The notes under the pieces: model-generated
What the model was told of the DNA's origin: nothing
Databases searched by the model: none
The model's input: the letters and a program-made list of their open reading frames with translations, nothing else
Part shown: positions 25,026-35,953 of the stretch, in pieces
Numbering within the stretch: the first letter of the stretch is position 1
Layout: each line of letters starts with the position of its first letter
Assembly: GCF_000949135.2 (NCBI RefSeq)
Contig: NZ_JTAN02000001.1
Span: 248,001-312,000 of the forward strand
Direction: 5' to 3'
DNA length: 64,000 bases
Source of the DNA: Burkholderia sp. USMB20
Lineage (GTDB): Bacteria; Pseudomonadota; Gammaproteobacteria; Burkholderiales; Burkholderiaceae
Program-made: the position numbers and the translations under genes

Positions 25026-26621
25026 TCACGCCTTCACCGGCTCGATCAGTTTCGCGCATGCCGCTGCCTGCGGATCGCCCGCCGGCAGCTTCGCGCACAC
25101 CCCGTCGAACTGCTTCACGACCGACCTGACCGACGCATCGTGCGCGCCGCCGCCGCGCCAGCGATTCAGTTGCGTGACGACCTTGGTCAGCGCGCGCAGG
25201 TTCGCCCCATAAAACGCATCCTTGGTCTTGCCGGCCTGCGCGAGCACGCTCGCGGCGATCGCTTCGATCCGTGCAGAATCGTCCGGCGCCAGCGCGACCG
25301 CATTCGCGAAATAGGTCGCGCCCCAGCGCAGCTTGGTCGCCGGTCCGCTCGCCGAGTCGTATGCCTTGCGGTACCAGTCGAGCGCCGCGGCCTTGTCGCC
25401 GCGCGCCTTCGCATTCGCGGCCAACCCCGACATGAAGTAGTACGGCGTCGCCGAACGCGGCAACTCGGCCTTCAGCAAGACGTCGGATTCGTCGTACAGC
25501 CCCGCGTCGGTCAGCGTGTCCGCCGCTTCGCTGACGAGCGCCTGCCGCTCGTACGCGTTCGCGGCGCCCTGCACCGATGCGGCAATCTGCTTGCGCGCGG
25601 TATCGACCAGCGCCGGCGCGGCGAGCGGCGCGCCGCCGTGCGCGTCATTGCGCGCGAGCAGCACACGGCCGTGCAGCGCCATCAGCCGGTCGATCGACGA
25701 CAGCGTCGAATCGGTCGACAGGCGCGCGAGCGCCGTGTCGTACGCGTCGCGCAGCGTCGTGCGCTGCGCGGCGTCGCCGCCGAGGTATGCGACCACGCGC
25801 GCGGGTGCCGCGACGAGCACGTCCGAATCCGCCCGCGCCAGCGCCGGTTCGCGCAACACCGCGCGCAGCGCGTCGGCGAGCGCCGCCTTGTCGAGCGCGC
25901 CGGCCTGTGCGGGATCGTCCGATGCCGCCACCACCGCCGACTTCAGCGCGAACCGCGCGGCGTCCGCCTTCGCGCCGGCGGCGCGCGCACGTTGCGACAG
26001 CGTCTGCAGCGTCAGCGCGACACGATCGGCCGGCACCGGCAGCGCGCCGTCGGTGTCCCAGGAATAGTCGGCCAGCAGATGCCATTCGGCCGGCGTCAGC
26101 GCCGCGCCGTTGTTCAGCGCGGTCGAGAGCGTCTGCCGCACCGGATGCGCGGCCGTCATCCCGAGCGACAGCGCCTGCATGTAGCGCTCCAGATCGGCCT
26201 CGCCCGGCAGCCGCGTCACTTCGGTGCCGTCCGGACGGAACAGGATCATCGTCGGATAGCCGTGCACCTTGAAGCGCTCGCCGAGCTTCTGCGCGCTTTC
26301 GGTATCGCCGTCGAGATACACGGGCACGAAGAACGACGAGCGAGCCTTGAATGCCTGCTGGCTGAAGATCGTCGACTTCACCTGGTTGCACGACGGGCAC
26401 CATACGGCACCCCAGTACAGCAGCAGCGGCTGGCCGGTGCGCTTCGCGAGCGCGAACGCGGCATCGACGTCGCCCTGCTGCCAAGCGATGCCGGGCGGCA
26501 GATGCGCGCCGCCGCTCGACGGGCCCGATACGGGAGAGCCCTGCGGCGCGTTGGCGGCAAACGCCGCACCCGCGGCGGCGAACAGGCAGGCGGCAGTCAG
26601 GTTACGGAGGACGGTTTTCAT
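25026..26621 (-). CDS. Exported thioredoxin-fold protein with long helical-repeat C-terminus
   Basis: 531 residues. Signal peptide to about residue 23 (ending AAFAAN). A thioredoxin-like domain (~45-160) has the redox motif WCPSC (Cys75 and Cys78) and the cis-Pro region HGYPTMILF. Residues ~170-531 are alanine-rich and helical with TPR-like stretches (AANAKARGDKAAALDWYRKA). It is probably a periplasmic disulfide reductase or chaperone of the DsbD-C/thioredoxin_7 type; no partner gene adjoins. Start 26621 (MKTVLRN) is the only one giving a signal peptide; a longer upstream frame is spurious. Confidence 0.8.
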   Translation of the reverse strand: MKTVLRNLTAACLFAAAGAAFAANAPQGSPVSGPSSGGAHLPPGIAWQQGDVDAAFALAKRTGQPLLLYWGAVWCPSCNQVKSTIFSQQAFKARSSFFVPVYLDGDTESAQKLGERFKVHGYPTMILFRPDGTEVTRLPGEADLERYMQALSLGMTAAHPVRQTLSTALNNGAALTPAEWHLLADYSWDTDGALPVPADRVALTLQTLSQRARAAGAKADAARFALKSAVVAASDDPAQAGALDKAALADALRAVLREPALARADSDVLVAAPARVVAYLGGDAAQRTTLRDAYDTALARLSTDSTLSSIDRLMALHGRVLLARNDAHGGAPLAAPALVDTARKQIAASVQGAANAYERQALVSEAADTLTDAGLYDESDVLLKAELPRSATPYYFMSGLAANAKARGDKAAALDWYRKAYDSASGPATKLRWGATYFANAVALAPDDSARIEAIAASVLAQAGKTKDAFYGANLRALTKVVTQLNRWRGGGAHDASVRSVVKQFDGVCAKLPAGDPQAAACAKLIEPVKA

Positions 26622-27174
26622 CAAGGCGGGTTCCGTTGAAAGAGACGGTTGCGGATAGCGGCGTCGCGCGACGGCGGAACCGGTACGCGGCGACGGCCGG
26701 CCCATGCGCACGAAACGGCGAAGCGAACACACGACGAAGCGATGCAGCAACGAAGGGCATCGACGGATGGCACCGCGCATGCCGGCATCGGCCGTGGGCA
26801 TCGCGTAGGGATCACGCAGGCATCGACGCGAAAGGCCCCGACCGGTCGCTGCATGCGCACACCGCGCAGCAGTACCAACTGCGACGACCGCGGCGACCGG
26901 CAAATCATTCGACGATACGATTCGCGCGGCCGGTTGAAAACGAACGAATTCTCGAATGGATATGAAGTGTGGCGTCGCCGACGTGCGCGCCTGCGCGGTC
27001 GACGCGACCACCCACTGCGCTGCATGCGGCGCTGCATTGACTGCCGTCGGTCGCTGCACGCGATCGGGTACACAGAGGCGGGCACGACAAGGCGCACGAC
27101 ACGGCCAATGCATGCACATGCCGCGGCCGATGCAACGACGCGCGCCGGCCCACACGCGCCTCAGCACGCTTCCA
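26622..27174. other. Intergenic region, no gene supported
   Basis: About 550 bases between the thioredoxin-fold gene and the acetyltransferase gene, both on the minus strand. It contains repeated GCTGCATGC-like words and a less GC-rich patch near 26,890-26,960 that may be the promoter of the thioredoxin-fold gene. No credible small gene or RNA was seen. Confidence 0.45.
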
Positions 27175-27675
27175 TTACAGCCGCCCCTTGATCCGCGCCA
27201 TCTGAAACACCGATGCATACGCACCGTCGCGCAGCGCATAGTCCGGCGCCTCGCCTTCTATCCGGAAGCCGTGCTTTTCGTACAGCGCGATCGCCGCCGG
27301 GTTGTCGACGAACACCGTCAATTCGAGACGCGTGATGTTCAGCCAGTTTTCGGCGAGTTCGATGGCGGCGGCCAGGAGCCGGCTGCCGATGCCGCGCCCG
27401 TGATGCGACGCATCGACCATCATCCCGAGCGACGCGGCATGACGCCGGCGCGGGTTCTGCTCCGGATGCAGCCCGAGATGGCCGACCACCGCGCCGTCGA
27501 GTTCGGCGACGAGGCTCACGCCCTGTTCGCGCAGGCGTTCGAGCCGCTGCTGCCATTTCTCGTGCGACGGAAACGGATGCTGGAGCGTGTTCATGTACAC
27601 CGCGGGGTGCGCGATGATGTGCCGGATCGCGTCAACGTCGTGCGTCTCGCTGTGCCGGATCGTGATATCGGTCAT
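27175..27675 (-). CDS. GNAT-family N-acetyltransferase
   Basis: 166 residues from MTDITIRHSE at 27675. Acetyl-CoA-binding motif A is visible as LGMMVDASHHGRGIGSRLL and motif B as DNPAAIALYEKHGF. The early segment TLQHPFPSHEKWQQRLERLR is typical of the L-amino-acid/PhnO-like branch. Probably acetylates a small amine or amino acid in the cytoplasm. A single gene with no informative neighbours. Confidence 0.87.
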   Translation of the reverse strand: MTDITIRHSETHDVDAIRHIIAHPAVYMNTLQHPFPSHEKWQQRLERLREQGVSLVAELDGAVVGHLGLHPEQNPRRRHAASLGMMVDASHHGRGIGSRLLAAAIELAENWLNITRLELTVFVDNPAAIALYEKHGFRIEGEAPDYALRDGAYASVFQMARIKGRL

Positions 27676-28037
27676 GACTGGATGGAGTCGAAGGTATCGG
27701 GCGGGGCATATTGCCGCGCGTATGCAACAACGCATCGAGCTTATCCGATTTCACGCCGATGAAACATGGTTGCCGCACGACACGATGCCGTTGCACGCAC
27801 AACCACATCGCGTAACGCCAGCTTCACGAAATCGGCAATTCCCGACCGTTGTCGCCAAGCGCAATCGGTAATTTTCGACCACTCCGACGTCTTCCCCGCG
27901 CGTCGCAGATTAGTTGTGCACGCAACGTCATAAACGCGACACACCCTGTCATTTCCACATCACGCCGACGTCATCTGCGCTCCCTAGACTGGCCGCGCCC
28001 TGCCCGGCACTCGCCGGGCCCGCATGTGCCGTCGCGC
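27676..28037. other. Intergenic region before the phospholipase remnant
   Basis: About 360 bases, less GC-rich around 27,840-27,960. It could hold the promoter of the acetyltransferase gene. The last 50 bases may also derive from the degraded phospholipase gene, but homology is not clear there. Confidence 0.4.
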
Positions 28038-28697
28038 AACGCGGACGGCTCGCTCGCGGACGCCGACGTCGCCGTCGAGTACCACGACTTCGCGCCGGCC
28101 ACGTCGAGCCGGCCCGCGGCCGACGGCCGTCCGTACGGCCGGGCCCGCGCGTGCCGATGTGGGTCGTGTCGCCGTGGAGCCGCGGCGGCTGGGCGGCGCT
28201 CGCCGCCGACGACGGTAAATATCACCTGTGGGTGCTCGGCCCGAACGGCTATCACCGCCGCTTCACCGGCGACCTGGCCCGGCTGGCCGGCGCGCGCGTC
28301 GCATCCGGAGATCCGGGTCGGCGACGCGGGCGCGAGCGGCAACCTGCATCTGCGGCTGCACAACGACGGCGGCGGCCCGGTGCGCTTCACGGTGAAGTCG
28401 AACAAGGTGTACGGCCTGTCCGGCCGCGGTGCGAACGACGAGCGCGGCCACGGCAACGAGGACGGCATCAGCCAGGGTCGCGGGCACGGCAGCGACGCCG
28501 GCACGACGTGGACAGTCACGGTGCGCGCCGGCGGCCGGTCGGAGCTGCACTGGCAGCTCGACTCGACCGGCCACTGGTACGACTTCGTCGTCACCACCGA
28601 CAGCGACGCCAGCTTCTCCCGCCGCGTGGCCGGCCGCGTCGAAACGGGCCGCCACTCGGTCAGCGACCCGGCGATGGGCCTCGCCGACCGCTTCTGA
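28038..28697 (+). pseudogene. Non-haemolytic phospholipase C remnant (deleted and frameshifted)
   Basis: Three pieces of one protein lie in order but in different frames. 28038-28139 reads NADGSLADADVAVEYHDFAP. 28142-28303, in another frame, reads GPRVPMWVVSPWSRGGW, the conserved end of the phosphoesterase domain, then directly KYHLWVLGPNGYHRRFTGDL. 28305-28697, back in the first frame, reads LHLRLHNDGGGPVRFTVKSN through GHWYDFVVTTDSDASFSRRV to a stop. In intact Burkholderia PLC the last two blocks belong to the C-terminal DUF756 repeats, far from SPWSRGGW, so a few hundred codons are missing, as is the whole N-terminal catalytic part. Confidence 0.82.
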
Positions 28698-28931
28698 CGG
28701 CGCCCGCGCCTCCCGGCCGCGCACCGGCCGGGCGCCGGGCGCGGATCGGTCCGATCCGGCCAAAACGCCCGCCCGGCGTGGCTCAAACATCAGAAGGATG
28801 GCCGGTGCAGCCCTCATTCAGGGACCACGAAAATGCTCCGTGTTGTGGCCCATTCGCGTTAAACTTCGTCAAGCTGCATTCAACAACGACATCTTCGCCA
28901 ACCTGGCACACACGATACGAGGATAGGTTCG

Positions 28932-29207
28932 ATGCGCACTACCGGCTCATCCGGGGCAATGACCCTGCTCACCGAACATGACCCGGCCGACGGCCGCGAA
29001 CTGCGCTCGCTCCGGCTCGAATCGACCGACGACGGCAAGAGCGTGCTGCTGATCGACATCGACGAGCGCAAGCCCGGCATTCACCGCGAGGTTCGCTACG
29101 AGATCACGCCGGCCGAGCTGATCGCGGCGATCCGCTCGCACGGCGCCGAACTGCCTGGCGAAAACCACGGCGCCGCCTCGCTCGTCCGCACCCCTACCCC
29201 TTCGTGA
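28932..29207 (+). CDS. Small hypothetical protein
   Basis: 91 residues. Central part DDGKSVLLIDIDERKPGIHR followed by VRYEITPAELIAAIRSHGAE suggests a small alpha/beta protein; no signal peptide, no membrane segment, no family recognised. ATG at 28932 lies 9 bases after GAGG; an internal ATG at 28959 is possible. Codon bias and the ordered sequence support a real gene. It lies between the phospholipase remnant and the DedA-rhodanese gene. Confidence 0.55.
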   Translation: MRTTGSSGAMTLLTEHDPADGRELRSLRLESTDDGKSVLLIDIDERKPGIHREVRYEITPAELIAAIRSHGAELPGENHGAASLVRTPTPS

Positions 29208-29370
29208 TGTCGACCGGTGAGCCGCGCACAACGCACCGGCTCACCGATCCGCCCGCATCACCCTGCCGCCGTCAGGCGCTTTGCGTCATTCCCCGCCGTC
29301 CGCTTGAAAATGGCCGATAATCGGCCCATCTTCGTACCTTCCACACGCGCTTCCTTTTCGGCCAGCCGTC

Positions 29371-30363
29371 ATGCTCCGTGACCTCGTCGCCCAATACGGG
29401 CCGCTTCTCGTCTTCGCCAACGTGCTCGCGGCGGCCATCGGCCTGCCCGTACCGGCGATGCCGACGCTCGTGCTGTTCGGCGCGATGGCCGCGATGAATC
29501 CGGCGATGATCGGCTCGCAGCTCCTGACGGTGCTGGCGCTGTCGGTGCTCGGCGCGCTGATCGGCGACACCGTGTGGTACGTCGCCGGGCGGCGCTACGG
29601 CGGCACGACGCTGAAGACGATCTGCCGGCTGTCGCTGTCGCGCGATACCTGCGTGAAGAAGACCGAACGATTCTTCGGCCGCTACGGCGTGCGCGTGCTG
29701 GCAGTCGCCCGCTTCATTCCCGGGCTGTCGCTCGTGTCGGTGCCGATGGCCGGCGCGCTCGGCACGCGCTATCGCACGTTCGCCGGCTACGATGCGCTCG
29801 GCGCCGCGCTGTGGACGATCGTCGGGCTCCTCGCGGGGCTCGTGTTCTATCGGCAGATCGACTGGCTGTTCGCCGGCGCGAGCCGGCTCGGCCGCGCGGT
29901 ACTGCTGGTGATCGTCGCACTGCTGGCCGTCTACGCGGCCGTGCGCTGGATGCGCCGCCGCGCGCTGATCCGCCAGCTCGCGACTGCGCGGATCGGCGTC
30001 GACGAGCTCGAAGAACTGCTGCGCGATGCGGCCGCGCCGGTGGTACTCGACGTGCGTTCGCCCGAACACCGCAAGCTCGACCCGTTCACGATTCCCGGCG
30101 CGCAGTTCGCGGACGAACGGCACATCGAGGACATCGTCGCGCGCTATCCGTTCTCGCAGAAATTCGTCGTGTATTGCTCGTGCCCGAACGAAGTGACGGC
30201 CGCGCTGATGGCCAAGCGCCTGCTCGACGCAGGCTTCACCGATGCGCTGCCGCTGCGCGGCGGCCTCGACGCCTGGCGCGACACGGGCCGCCAGCTCACG
30301 TCGCTGGTGGAGGACATGCCCGCCGCGAACGATCCGGTGGCGGGGTTGCACAAGCCGGCCTGA
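29371..30363 (+). CDS. DedA-family membrane protein fused to rhodanese domain
   Basis: 330 residues. The N-terminal ~190 residues are a DedA (SNARE-associated/VTT) domain with GLPVPAMPTLVLFGAM, then the Arg-containing RFIPGLSLVSVPMAGALG and several membrane segments. After a last membrane helix (~175-195) comes a cytoplasmic rhodanese domain (~210-315) with VVLDVRSPEHR and the catalytic-type loop VVYCSCPNEVTAA, where a Cys is present. DedA proteins act in lipid flipping and membrane homeostasis; the fused sulfurtransferase-like domain may couple this to redox or sulfur chemistry. ATG at 29371. Confidence 0.88.
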   Translation: MLRDLVAQYGPLLVFANVLAAAIGLPVPAMPTLVLFGAMAAMNPAMIGSQLLTVLALSVLGALIGDTVWYVAGRRYGGTTLKTICRLSLSRDTCVKKTERFFGRYGVRVLAVARFIPGLSLVSVPMAGALGTRYRTFAGYDALGAALWTIVGLLAGLVFYRQIDWLFAGASRLGRAVLLVIVALLAVYAAVRWMRRRALIRQLATARIGVDELEELLRDAAAPVVLDVRSPEHRKLDPFTIPGAQFADERHIEDIVARYPFSQKFVVYCSCPNEVTAALMAKRLLDAGFTDALPLRGGLDAWRDTGRQLTSLVEDMPAANDPVAGLHKPA

Positions 30364-30404
30364 TCGAACGGGTCGCAGGCCGGCCGCGCGAGACGAAAAC
30401 GACT

Positions 30405-30429
30405 GAAGGGGACGTTGCGTCCCCCCTTC
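30405..30429. terminator. Bidirectional terminator between DedA-rhodanese and OprD genes
   Basis: GAAGGGGACG (30405-30414) pairs with CGTCCCC/CTTC (30418-30429, one bulge) around TTG. It sits between two converging genes, 42 bases after one stop and 3 before the other. Confidence 0.7.
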
Positions 30430-30431
30430 GA

Positions 30432-31910
30432 TCAGAACGCGTGCAGCGGCACGTTCACGACCAGGCGGTATTCCTTGTTGGTCGCGTCCGCGGTATGCGT
30501 GGAACCGGTGTGCCACATCGCGATGAACGTGACCTTCGTGTCCTTCAGCTTGCCGCTCTGGAACGTGTACGACGGGATGAAGCCGAACTCGTGGTGACGG
30601 CCCTGCACCGGCGCGCCGTTGCTCCAGTAGATGCTCGACTTGCTCGGATCGTTCGCAGCCCCTGCGCTGCCGTCCGCGCCCCAGCCCGTCACGCCCCAGA
30701 CCATCGCCTTGAAGCCCGGCAGGCCCGCTTCCTTGCCGTAGAACGTGTAACGCAGCTGCAGCGACTTTTCGTGCGGCGCGTTGTAGTCGACGTCCATCGA
30801 GTTGGTCAGGAAGATGCCGTTCGTTTCGTTCAGGTAGTCGAAGAACTGGTCGCCGAGCACCTGCTGATAACCGAGCAGCAGTTCGTGCGGGCCGTGCTGC
30901 GCGGCCACCGACAGGCTGTACGCGTTGTTGTTGATCTTGCCCTGCAGCGCGTCGCCCGTGTCGTGCGTCGAGTAAACGTTACCAAAGCCGGTCCACTTGA
31001 TCGACTTCGTATCGCCGATGCTGTGCTTCACCGACGCGTAGTACTGGTGCCACACGTCGTCGGCCTGGTTGGCGTACAGCGCGACTTCGCCGTCCGGCGA
31101 ATAGTCCCACGTGCCGCCGACGTAGGTCAGGCGATTGATGCGCGTGCCGCCGTATTGCGTCGTGAGGTTGGTGAGCGTCGTGTGGCCGCGCGCATCGGTC
31201 TTCGTGAAGCTGCCGGCCTCGAGCATCACGTTCTTGAATTCGTTGCTGACGATCGTCGCGCCGAGGAACGTCGGCGGCAGCGCGCGGTTGTCGTGCTGTT
31301 CCATGAACGGGTTGTCGACGGCCTGCAAACCGTACTTGACCACCGTGTTCGAGATGCGCGCCTTCACGTCGTAGATGCCCGGATAGGCCCATGCGAGCTG
31401 GTTCGAACCGCCGCCGCCCTTCGCGATGTGCACCATGCTGCCCGCGCCGGCGCCGCCGTCGAGCTTCAGCGCCGCATACAGCGACGCGTCGAAGCCGATG
31501 CCGATCAGGCCGGTCGTGTAGCCCGACTCGAAGTTCGCCATCGCGCCCTGGACCCACGCGTGACGGTGCGGGCCGCCCTTGTTGTCGAGCGTGTCCGCAT
31601 AGTTGCGGAACAGGAAATTCAGGTGGCTGTCGGCAATGAAGCCGTTCGACTTCGACTGTGCCGAAGGCTCGTCGGGCGGCGTGACGGCCTGGGTCGCCTC
31701 GGCGTTGATAATGGCGTTCGGGGTCGTTGCCTGCGCAACCGATGTGCCTGCGCCGGCGGACGGCGCCGCCTGCGCGACCGTCAGCGGTGCGGGGGCCGCG
31801 TCGTCGGCGTACGCCACGCCGCTCAGCGATACGCCGGCCAGCGCCGGCAAGCCCCATGCAAGCAGCATCTTCGATGCTGTCCCGATCGTCTTTTGCTTGT
31901 TCATCGTCAT
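30432..31910 (-). CDS. OprD-family outer-membrane porin
   Basis: 492 residues. A signal peptide of about 35 residues (ALAGVSLSGVAYADD) is followed by a Thr/Ala/Gln-rich linker and an 18-strand-type barrel of OprD proteins: FIADSHLNFLFRNYAD at the start, AWVQGAMANFESGYT, and VNVPLHAF ending in Phe, the usual outer-membrane signal. OprD porins import basic amino acids, peptides or aromatic acids. It lies 154 bases downstream of the oppABCDF genes on the same strand, so a role in peptide entry is likely. The ATG codons at 31910 and 31904 are both possible. Confidence 0.9.
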   Translation of the reverse strand: MTMNKQKTIGTASKMLLAWGLPALAGVSLSGVAYADDAAPAPLTVAQAAPSAGAGTSVAQATTPNAIINAEATQAVTPPDEPSAQSKSNGFIADSHLNFLFRNYADTLDNKGGPHRHAWVQGAMANFESGYTTGLIGIGFDASLYAALKLDGGAGAGSMVHIAKGGGGSNQLAWAYPGIYDVKARISNTVVKYGLQAVDNPFMEQHDNRALPPTFLGATIVSNEFKNVMLEAGSFTKTDARGHTTLTNLTTQYGGTRINRLTYVGGTWDYSPDGEVALYANQADDVWHQYYASVKHSIGDTKSIKWTGFGNVYSTHDTGDALQGKINNNAYSLSVAAQHGPHELLLGYQQVLGDQFFDYLNETNGIFLTNSMDVDYNAPHEKSLQLRYTFYGKEAGLPGFKAMVWGVTGWGADGSAGAANDPSKSSIYWSNGAPVQGRHHEFGFIPSYTFQSGKLKDTKVTFIAMWHTGSTHTADATNKEYRLVVNVPLHAF

Positions 31911-32064
31911 TCTCGTCTTGTGTTGATGTCGTCCACGCCGGTTGCGATCCGCTTCCAGCCCCCCGGCGAGCCCGGTTAAGGACGCGCCTTTACCCGCGGC
32001 GCGAAGATCATTCGCGCCGCACCCTACCCCTGTTGACCTGCCTGGTTATGTTTGCTGCGTCACT

Positions 32065-33092
32065 TCACGCCGCCACGCCCGCCCGGATGCACGCGACACG
32101 CGCCGGCGAGCCCTGCCGCACTTCCGGCAGCGGCACGTCCTGCGCGCACGCGTCGATCGCGACCGGGCAGCGCGTGCGGAACGCGCAGCCGGACGGCGGG
32201 TTGAGCGGCGACGGCATCTCGCCCGCCAGCAGCATCGGACGGCGAGCACGCTCGCGCGCCGGCTCCGGCGTCGGCGCCGCATCGAGCAGCGCCTTCGTGT
32301 ACGGGTGCTGCGGCACGCCGTACACGTCATGCCGCGTGCCGAACTCCATCACGCGGCCGAGATACATCACGAGCACGCGCTGGCTGATGGCCTTCACCAC
32401 CGCCAGGTCGTGCGCGACGAAAAGATAGGACAACGACAGTTCGCGTTGCAGGTCGCGCAGCAGGTTCACGATCTGCGCCTGGATCGACACGTCGAGTGCC
32501 GATACGGGCTCGTCGCAGATCACGAGCTTCGGCTCGCCGATCAGCGCGCGCGCGATGCCGACGCGCTGGCACTGTCCGCCGGAAAACTCGTGCGGATAGC
32601 GCAGCAGGTGATGTGCGTTCAGGCCGACGCGTTCGAGCATCGTGACCACGCGGCGCCGCACTTCGGCGCGGCCGAGGCCCGCGTGGTGCGTGACGAGCGG
32701 CTCCGCGACGATCTGTTCGATCGTCATGCGCGGATCGAGCGACGCGAGCGGATCCTGGAAGATCATCTGCACTTCGCGGCGCATCGCGGTGCCGCGCAGG
32801 TGATCAGGCGCGACGGCTTCGCCGCGCCAGCGCACCGTGCCGGCCGTCATCGGCACGAGACCGATCAGCGCGCGCGCGAGCGTCGACTTCCCGCAGCCCG
32901 ACTCGCCGACGAGCCCGACCGTCTCGCCGCGCTTCACGTCGAACGACACGCCGTCGACCGCGCGCAGCGTGCCCTTCGGCGACCACGGATAGCCGCCGAG
33001 CGGCACGCGGAAATGCACCTTCAGATCGTCGACGGACAGCAGCGTATCGCTCGTCGTGCCCGTCGCGCCGGCATTGCGGCGTTCATCGACGC

Positions 33093-33096
<4 letters not shown>
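32065..33096 (-). CDS. oppF: Oligopeptide ABC transporter ATPase OppF
   Basis: 343 residues. The ABC domain has Walker A GLVGESGCGKST, the signature HEFSGGQCQRVGIARAL, Walker B KLVICDEPVSALD and the C-terminal oligopeptide-type extension with SGCAFRTRCPVAIDAC, whose Cys can bind an Fe-S cluster in relatives. Start 33096 follows GGGAGGTCTGCG and overlaps the oppD stop as ATGA. It is the last gene of the operon and powers peptide import together with OppD. Confidence 0.92.
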
Positions 33097-34085
<989 letters not shown>

Positions 34086-34087
34086 CT

Positions 34088-34990
34088 TCAGCGATCCTTC
34101 GGGTCGAGCGCGTCACGCAGGCCGTCGCCAACGAAGTTCACGCAGTAGAGCGTCACGCACAGCATGACGGCCGGTGCCAGCAGCAGCCACGGCATCGATT
34201 CCAGTTTCTGCGCGCCGTCCTGGATCAGCACGCCCCAGCTCGTCATCGGTTCCTGCACGCCGAGGCCGAGGAACGACAGCACCGATTCGGTCAGCACGAT
34301 GTTCGGCACCGACACGGTCGCGTACACGACGACCACGCCGAGCAGGTTCGGCACGACGTGGCGCAGCACGATCGACGCCGGCGACACGCCGATCGCGCGC
34401 GCCGCGTCGACGAACTCGCGATTGCGCAGCGACAGCGTCTGGCCGCGCACGACGCGCGCCATGTCGATCCACGAGAACGCGCTGATGGTCAGCACGACCA
34501 GCATGAACGAGCGGCCGAACAGGGTCATCATCAGGATCGCGATCAGCAGGTACGGGATCGCGTACATCATGTCGACGACGCGCATCATCGCGGAGTCGAC
34601 CCGGCCGCCCGCGAAGCCGGCGGTCGCGCCCCACGCCACGCCGAACAGGCCGGACACCAGCGTGCCGAGCAGGCCGACCTCGATCGACACGCGGCCGCCG
34701 ATCAGCGTGCGCACGAGCAGGTCGCGGCCGAGCTCGTCGGTGCCGAACCAGTGCTGGTTCGCGAGCGTCGGCGCGAGGCTGATCGAGCCCCAGTCGCTCG
34801 CGGCGGGATCGGCCGCGAGCAGCCACGGACCGACGAAACATGCGAGCGTGATCAGCGCGAGCAGCACGAGGCTGAACACGGCCGCCCGGTTGTGAAGGAA
34901 GCGCGCGAACGCGAGCGCGAGCGGCGAGCGCGAACGCGGCGGCGAATCGGTCTGCACAGGCAGACTGACGACGGGAGTAGTCGGAGTCAT
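34088..34990 (-). CDS. oppC: Oligopeptide ABC transporter permease OppC
   Basis: 300 residues with about six membrane segments. The N-terminal helix (FSLVLLALITLACFVG) and the EAA-type loop EFVDAARAIGVSPASIVLRH define it as an OppC/DppC-type inner-membrane permease. FGTDELGRDLLVR is the conserved periplasmic block. Start 34990 (MTPTTPV) is preferred over an upstream start that overlaps oppB by 68 bases. It pairs with OppB, 13 bases upstream. Confidence 0.92.
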   Translation of the reverse strand: MTPTTPVVSLPVQTDSPPRSRSPLALAFARFLHNRAAVFSLVLLALITLACFVGPWLLAADPAASDWGSISLAPTLANQHWFGTDELGRDLLVRTLIGGRVSIEVGLLGTLVSGLFGVAWGATAGFAGGRVDSAMMRVVDMMYAIPYLLIAILMMTLFGRSFMLVVLTISAFSWIDMARVVRGQTLSLRNREFVDAARAIGVSPASIVLRHVVPNLLGVVVVYATVSVPNIVLTESVLSFLGLGVQEPMTSWGVLIQDGAQKLESMPWLLLAPAVMLCVTLYCVNFVGDGLRDALDPKDR

Positions 34991-35003
34991 CGCAGTGCCT
35001 CGC

Positions 35004-35942
35004 TCAATAACGGATACGCGGATCGAGCCACGCGTACGCGAGGTCGACCAGCAGGTTGAACAGCACGGCACAGACGGTCGTCAGCACGACGAGGCCGAGC
35101 ACCAGCGTGTAGTCGCGGTTGATCGCGCCGTTCACGACGAGCTGCCCGAGCCCCGGCAGCGCGAACACCGATTCGGTGACGACGGCCGCCGTGATCGACG
35201 TGATGCAGACCGTGCCGAACAGCGACACGACCGGCATCAGCGCGGGCTTGAGCGCGTGGCGCAGCACGATCGTCGAGCCCGGCAGGCCCTTCGCGCGCGC
35301 GGTGCGGATGAAGTTGCTCGATAGCGTCTCGATCATCGAGCCGCGCATCACGCGCGCGAGCAGCGATACGTTGATGAAGGTCAGCAGCACGATCGGCAGC
35401 AGCCGGTACTGCCAGCCGCCGTCGCCCCAGCCGCCGGCCGGCAGCCAGCCGTTGCCGGCGGAGGTCTTCAGCAGGATCGCGAAGATCCACACCAGCACCG
35501 GGCCGAGCACGAACGGCGGCACGACGTTGCCGAAGTTGCCGATCAGCATCACGAAGCGGTCGATCATGCTGTCGCGGCGCACGGCCGCGACGGTGCCGAG
35601 CAGCACGCCGAACCCGATCGAGAGCGGGATCGAGATGCCGCCCACGCCGAGACTCACGGGCAGCGCCTTCTTCACGAGATCGTTCACCGACCAGTCGACG
35701 TAGCGGAACGACGGGCCGAGATCGCCGTGCAGCAGCGAACCGAGATACAGCAGGTACTGCTTCCACAGCGGCTCGTCGAGGTGGTACTTCGCGTTCAGGT
35801 TCGCGAGCGTCGCCGCGGACAGCTGCTTCTCCGTATCGAACGGACCGCCGGGCGTGAAGTGCAGCAGCAGGTAGCAGACGGTGATGACGGCGAGAATCGT
35901 CGGCACCGCCCACAACGTGCGTCTCAATGCGTAGGCCAGCAT
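35004..35942 (-). CDS. oppB: Oligopeptide ABC transporter permease OppB
   Basis: 312 residues, six membrane segments. MLAYALRRTLWAVPTILAVI is the standard OppB/DppB start, and NFIRTARAKGLPGSTIVLRH is the ATPase-contacting EAA loop. It forms the translocation pore with OppC in the inner membrane. It lies 11 bases after oppA, in the classic oppABCDF order. Confidence 0.92.
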   Translation of the reverse strand: MLAYALRRTLWAVPTILAVITVCYLLLHFTPGGPFDTEKQLSAATLANLNAKYHLDEPLWKQYLLYLGSLLHGDLGPSFRYVDWSVNDLVKKALPVSLGVGGISIPLSIGFGVLLGTVAAVRRDSMIDRFVMLIGNFGNVVPPFVLGPVLVWIFAILLKTSAGNGWLPAGGWGDGGWQYRLLPIVLLTFINVSLLARVMRGSMIETLSSNFIRTARAKGLPGSTIVLRHALKPALMPVVSLFGTVCITSITAAVVTESVFALPGLGQLVVNGAINRDYTLVLGLVVLTTVCAVLFNLLVDLAYAWLDPRIRY

Positions 35943-35953
35943 GATCGCTCCGC

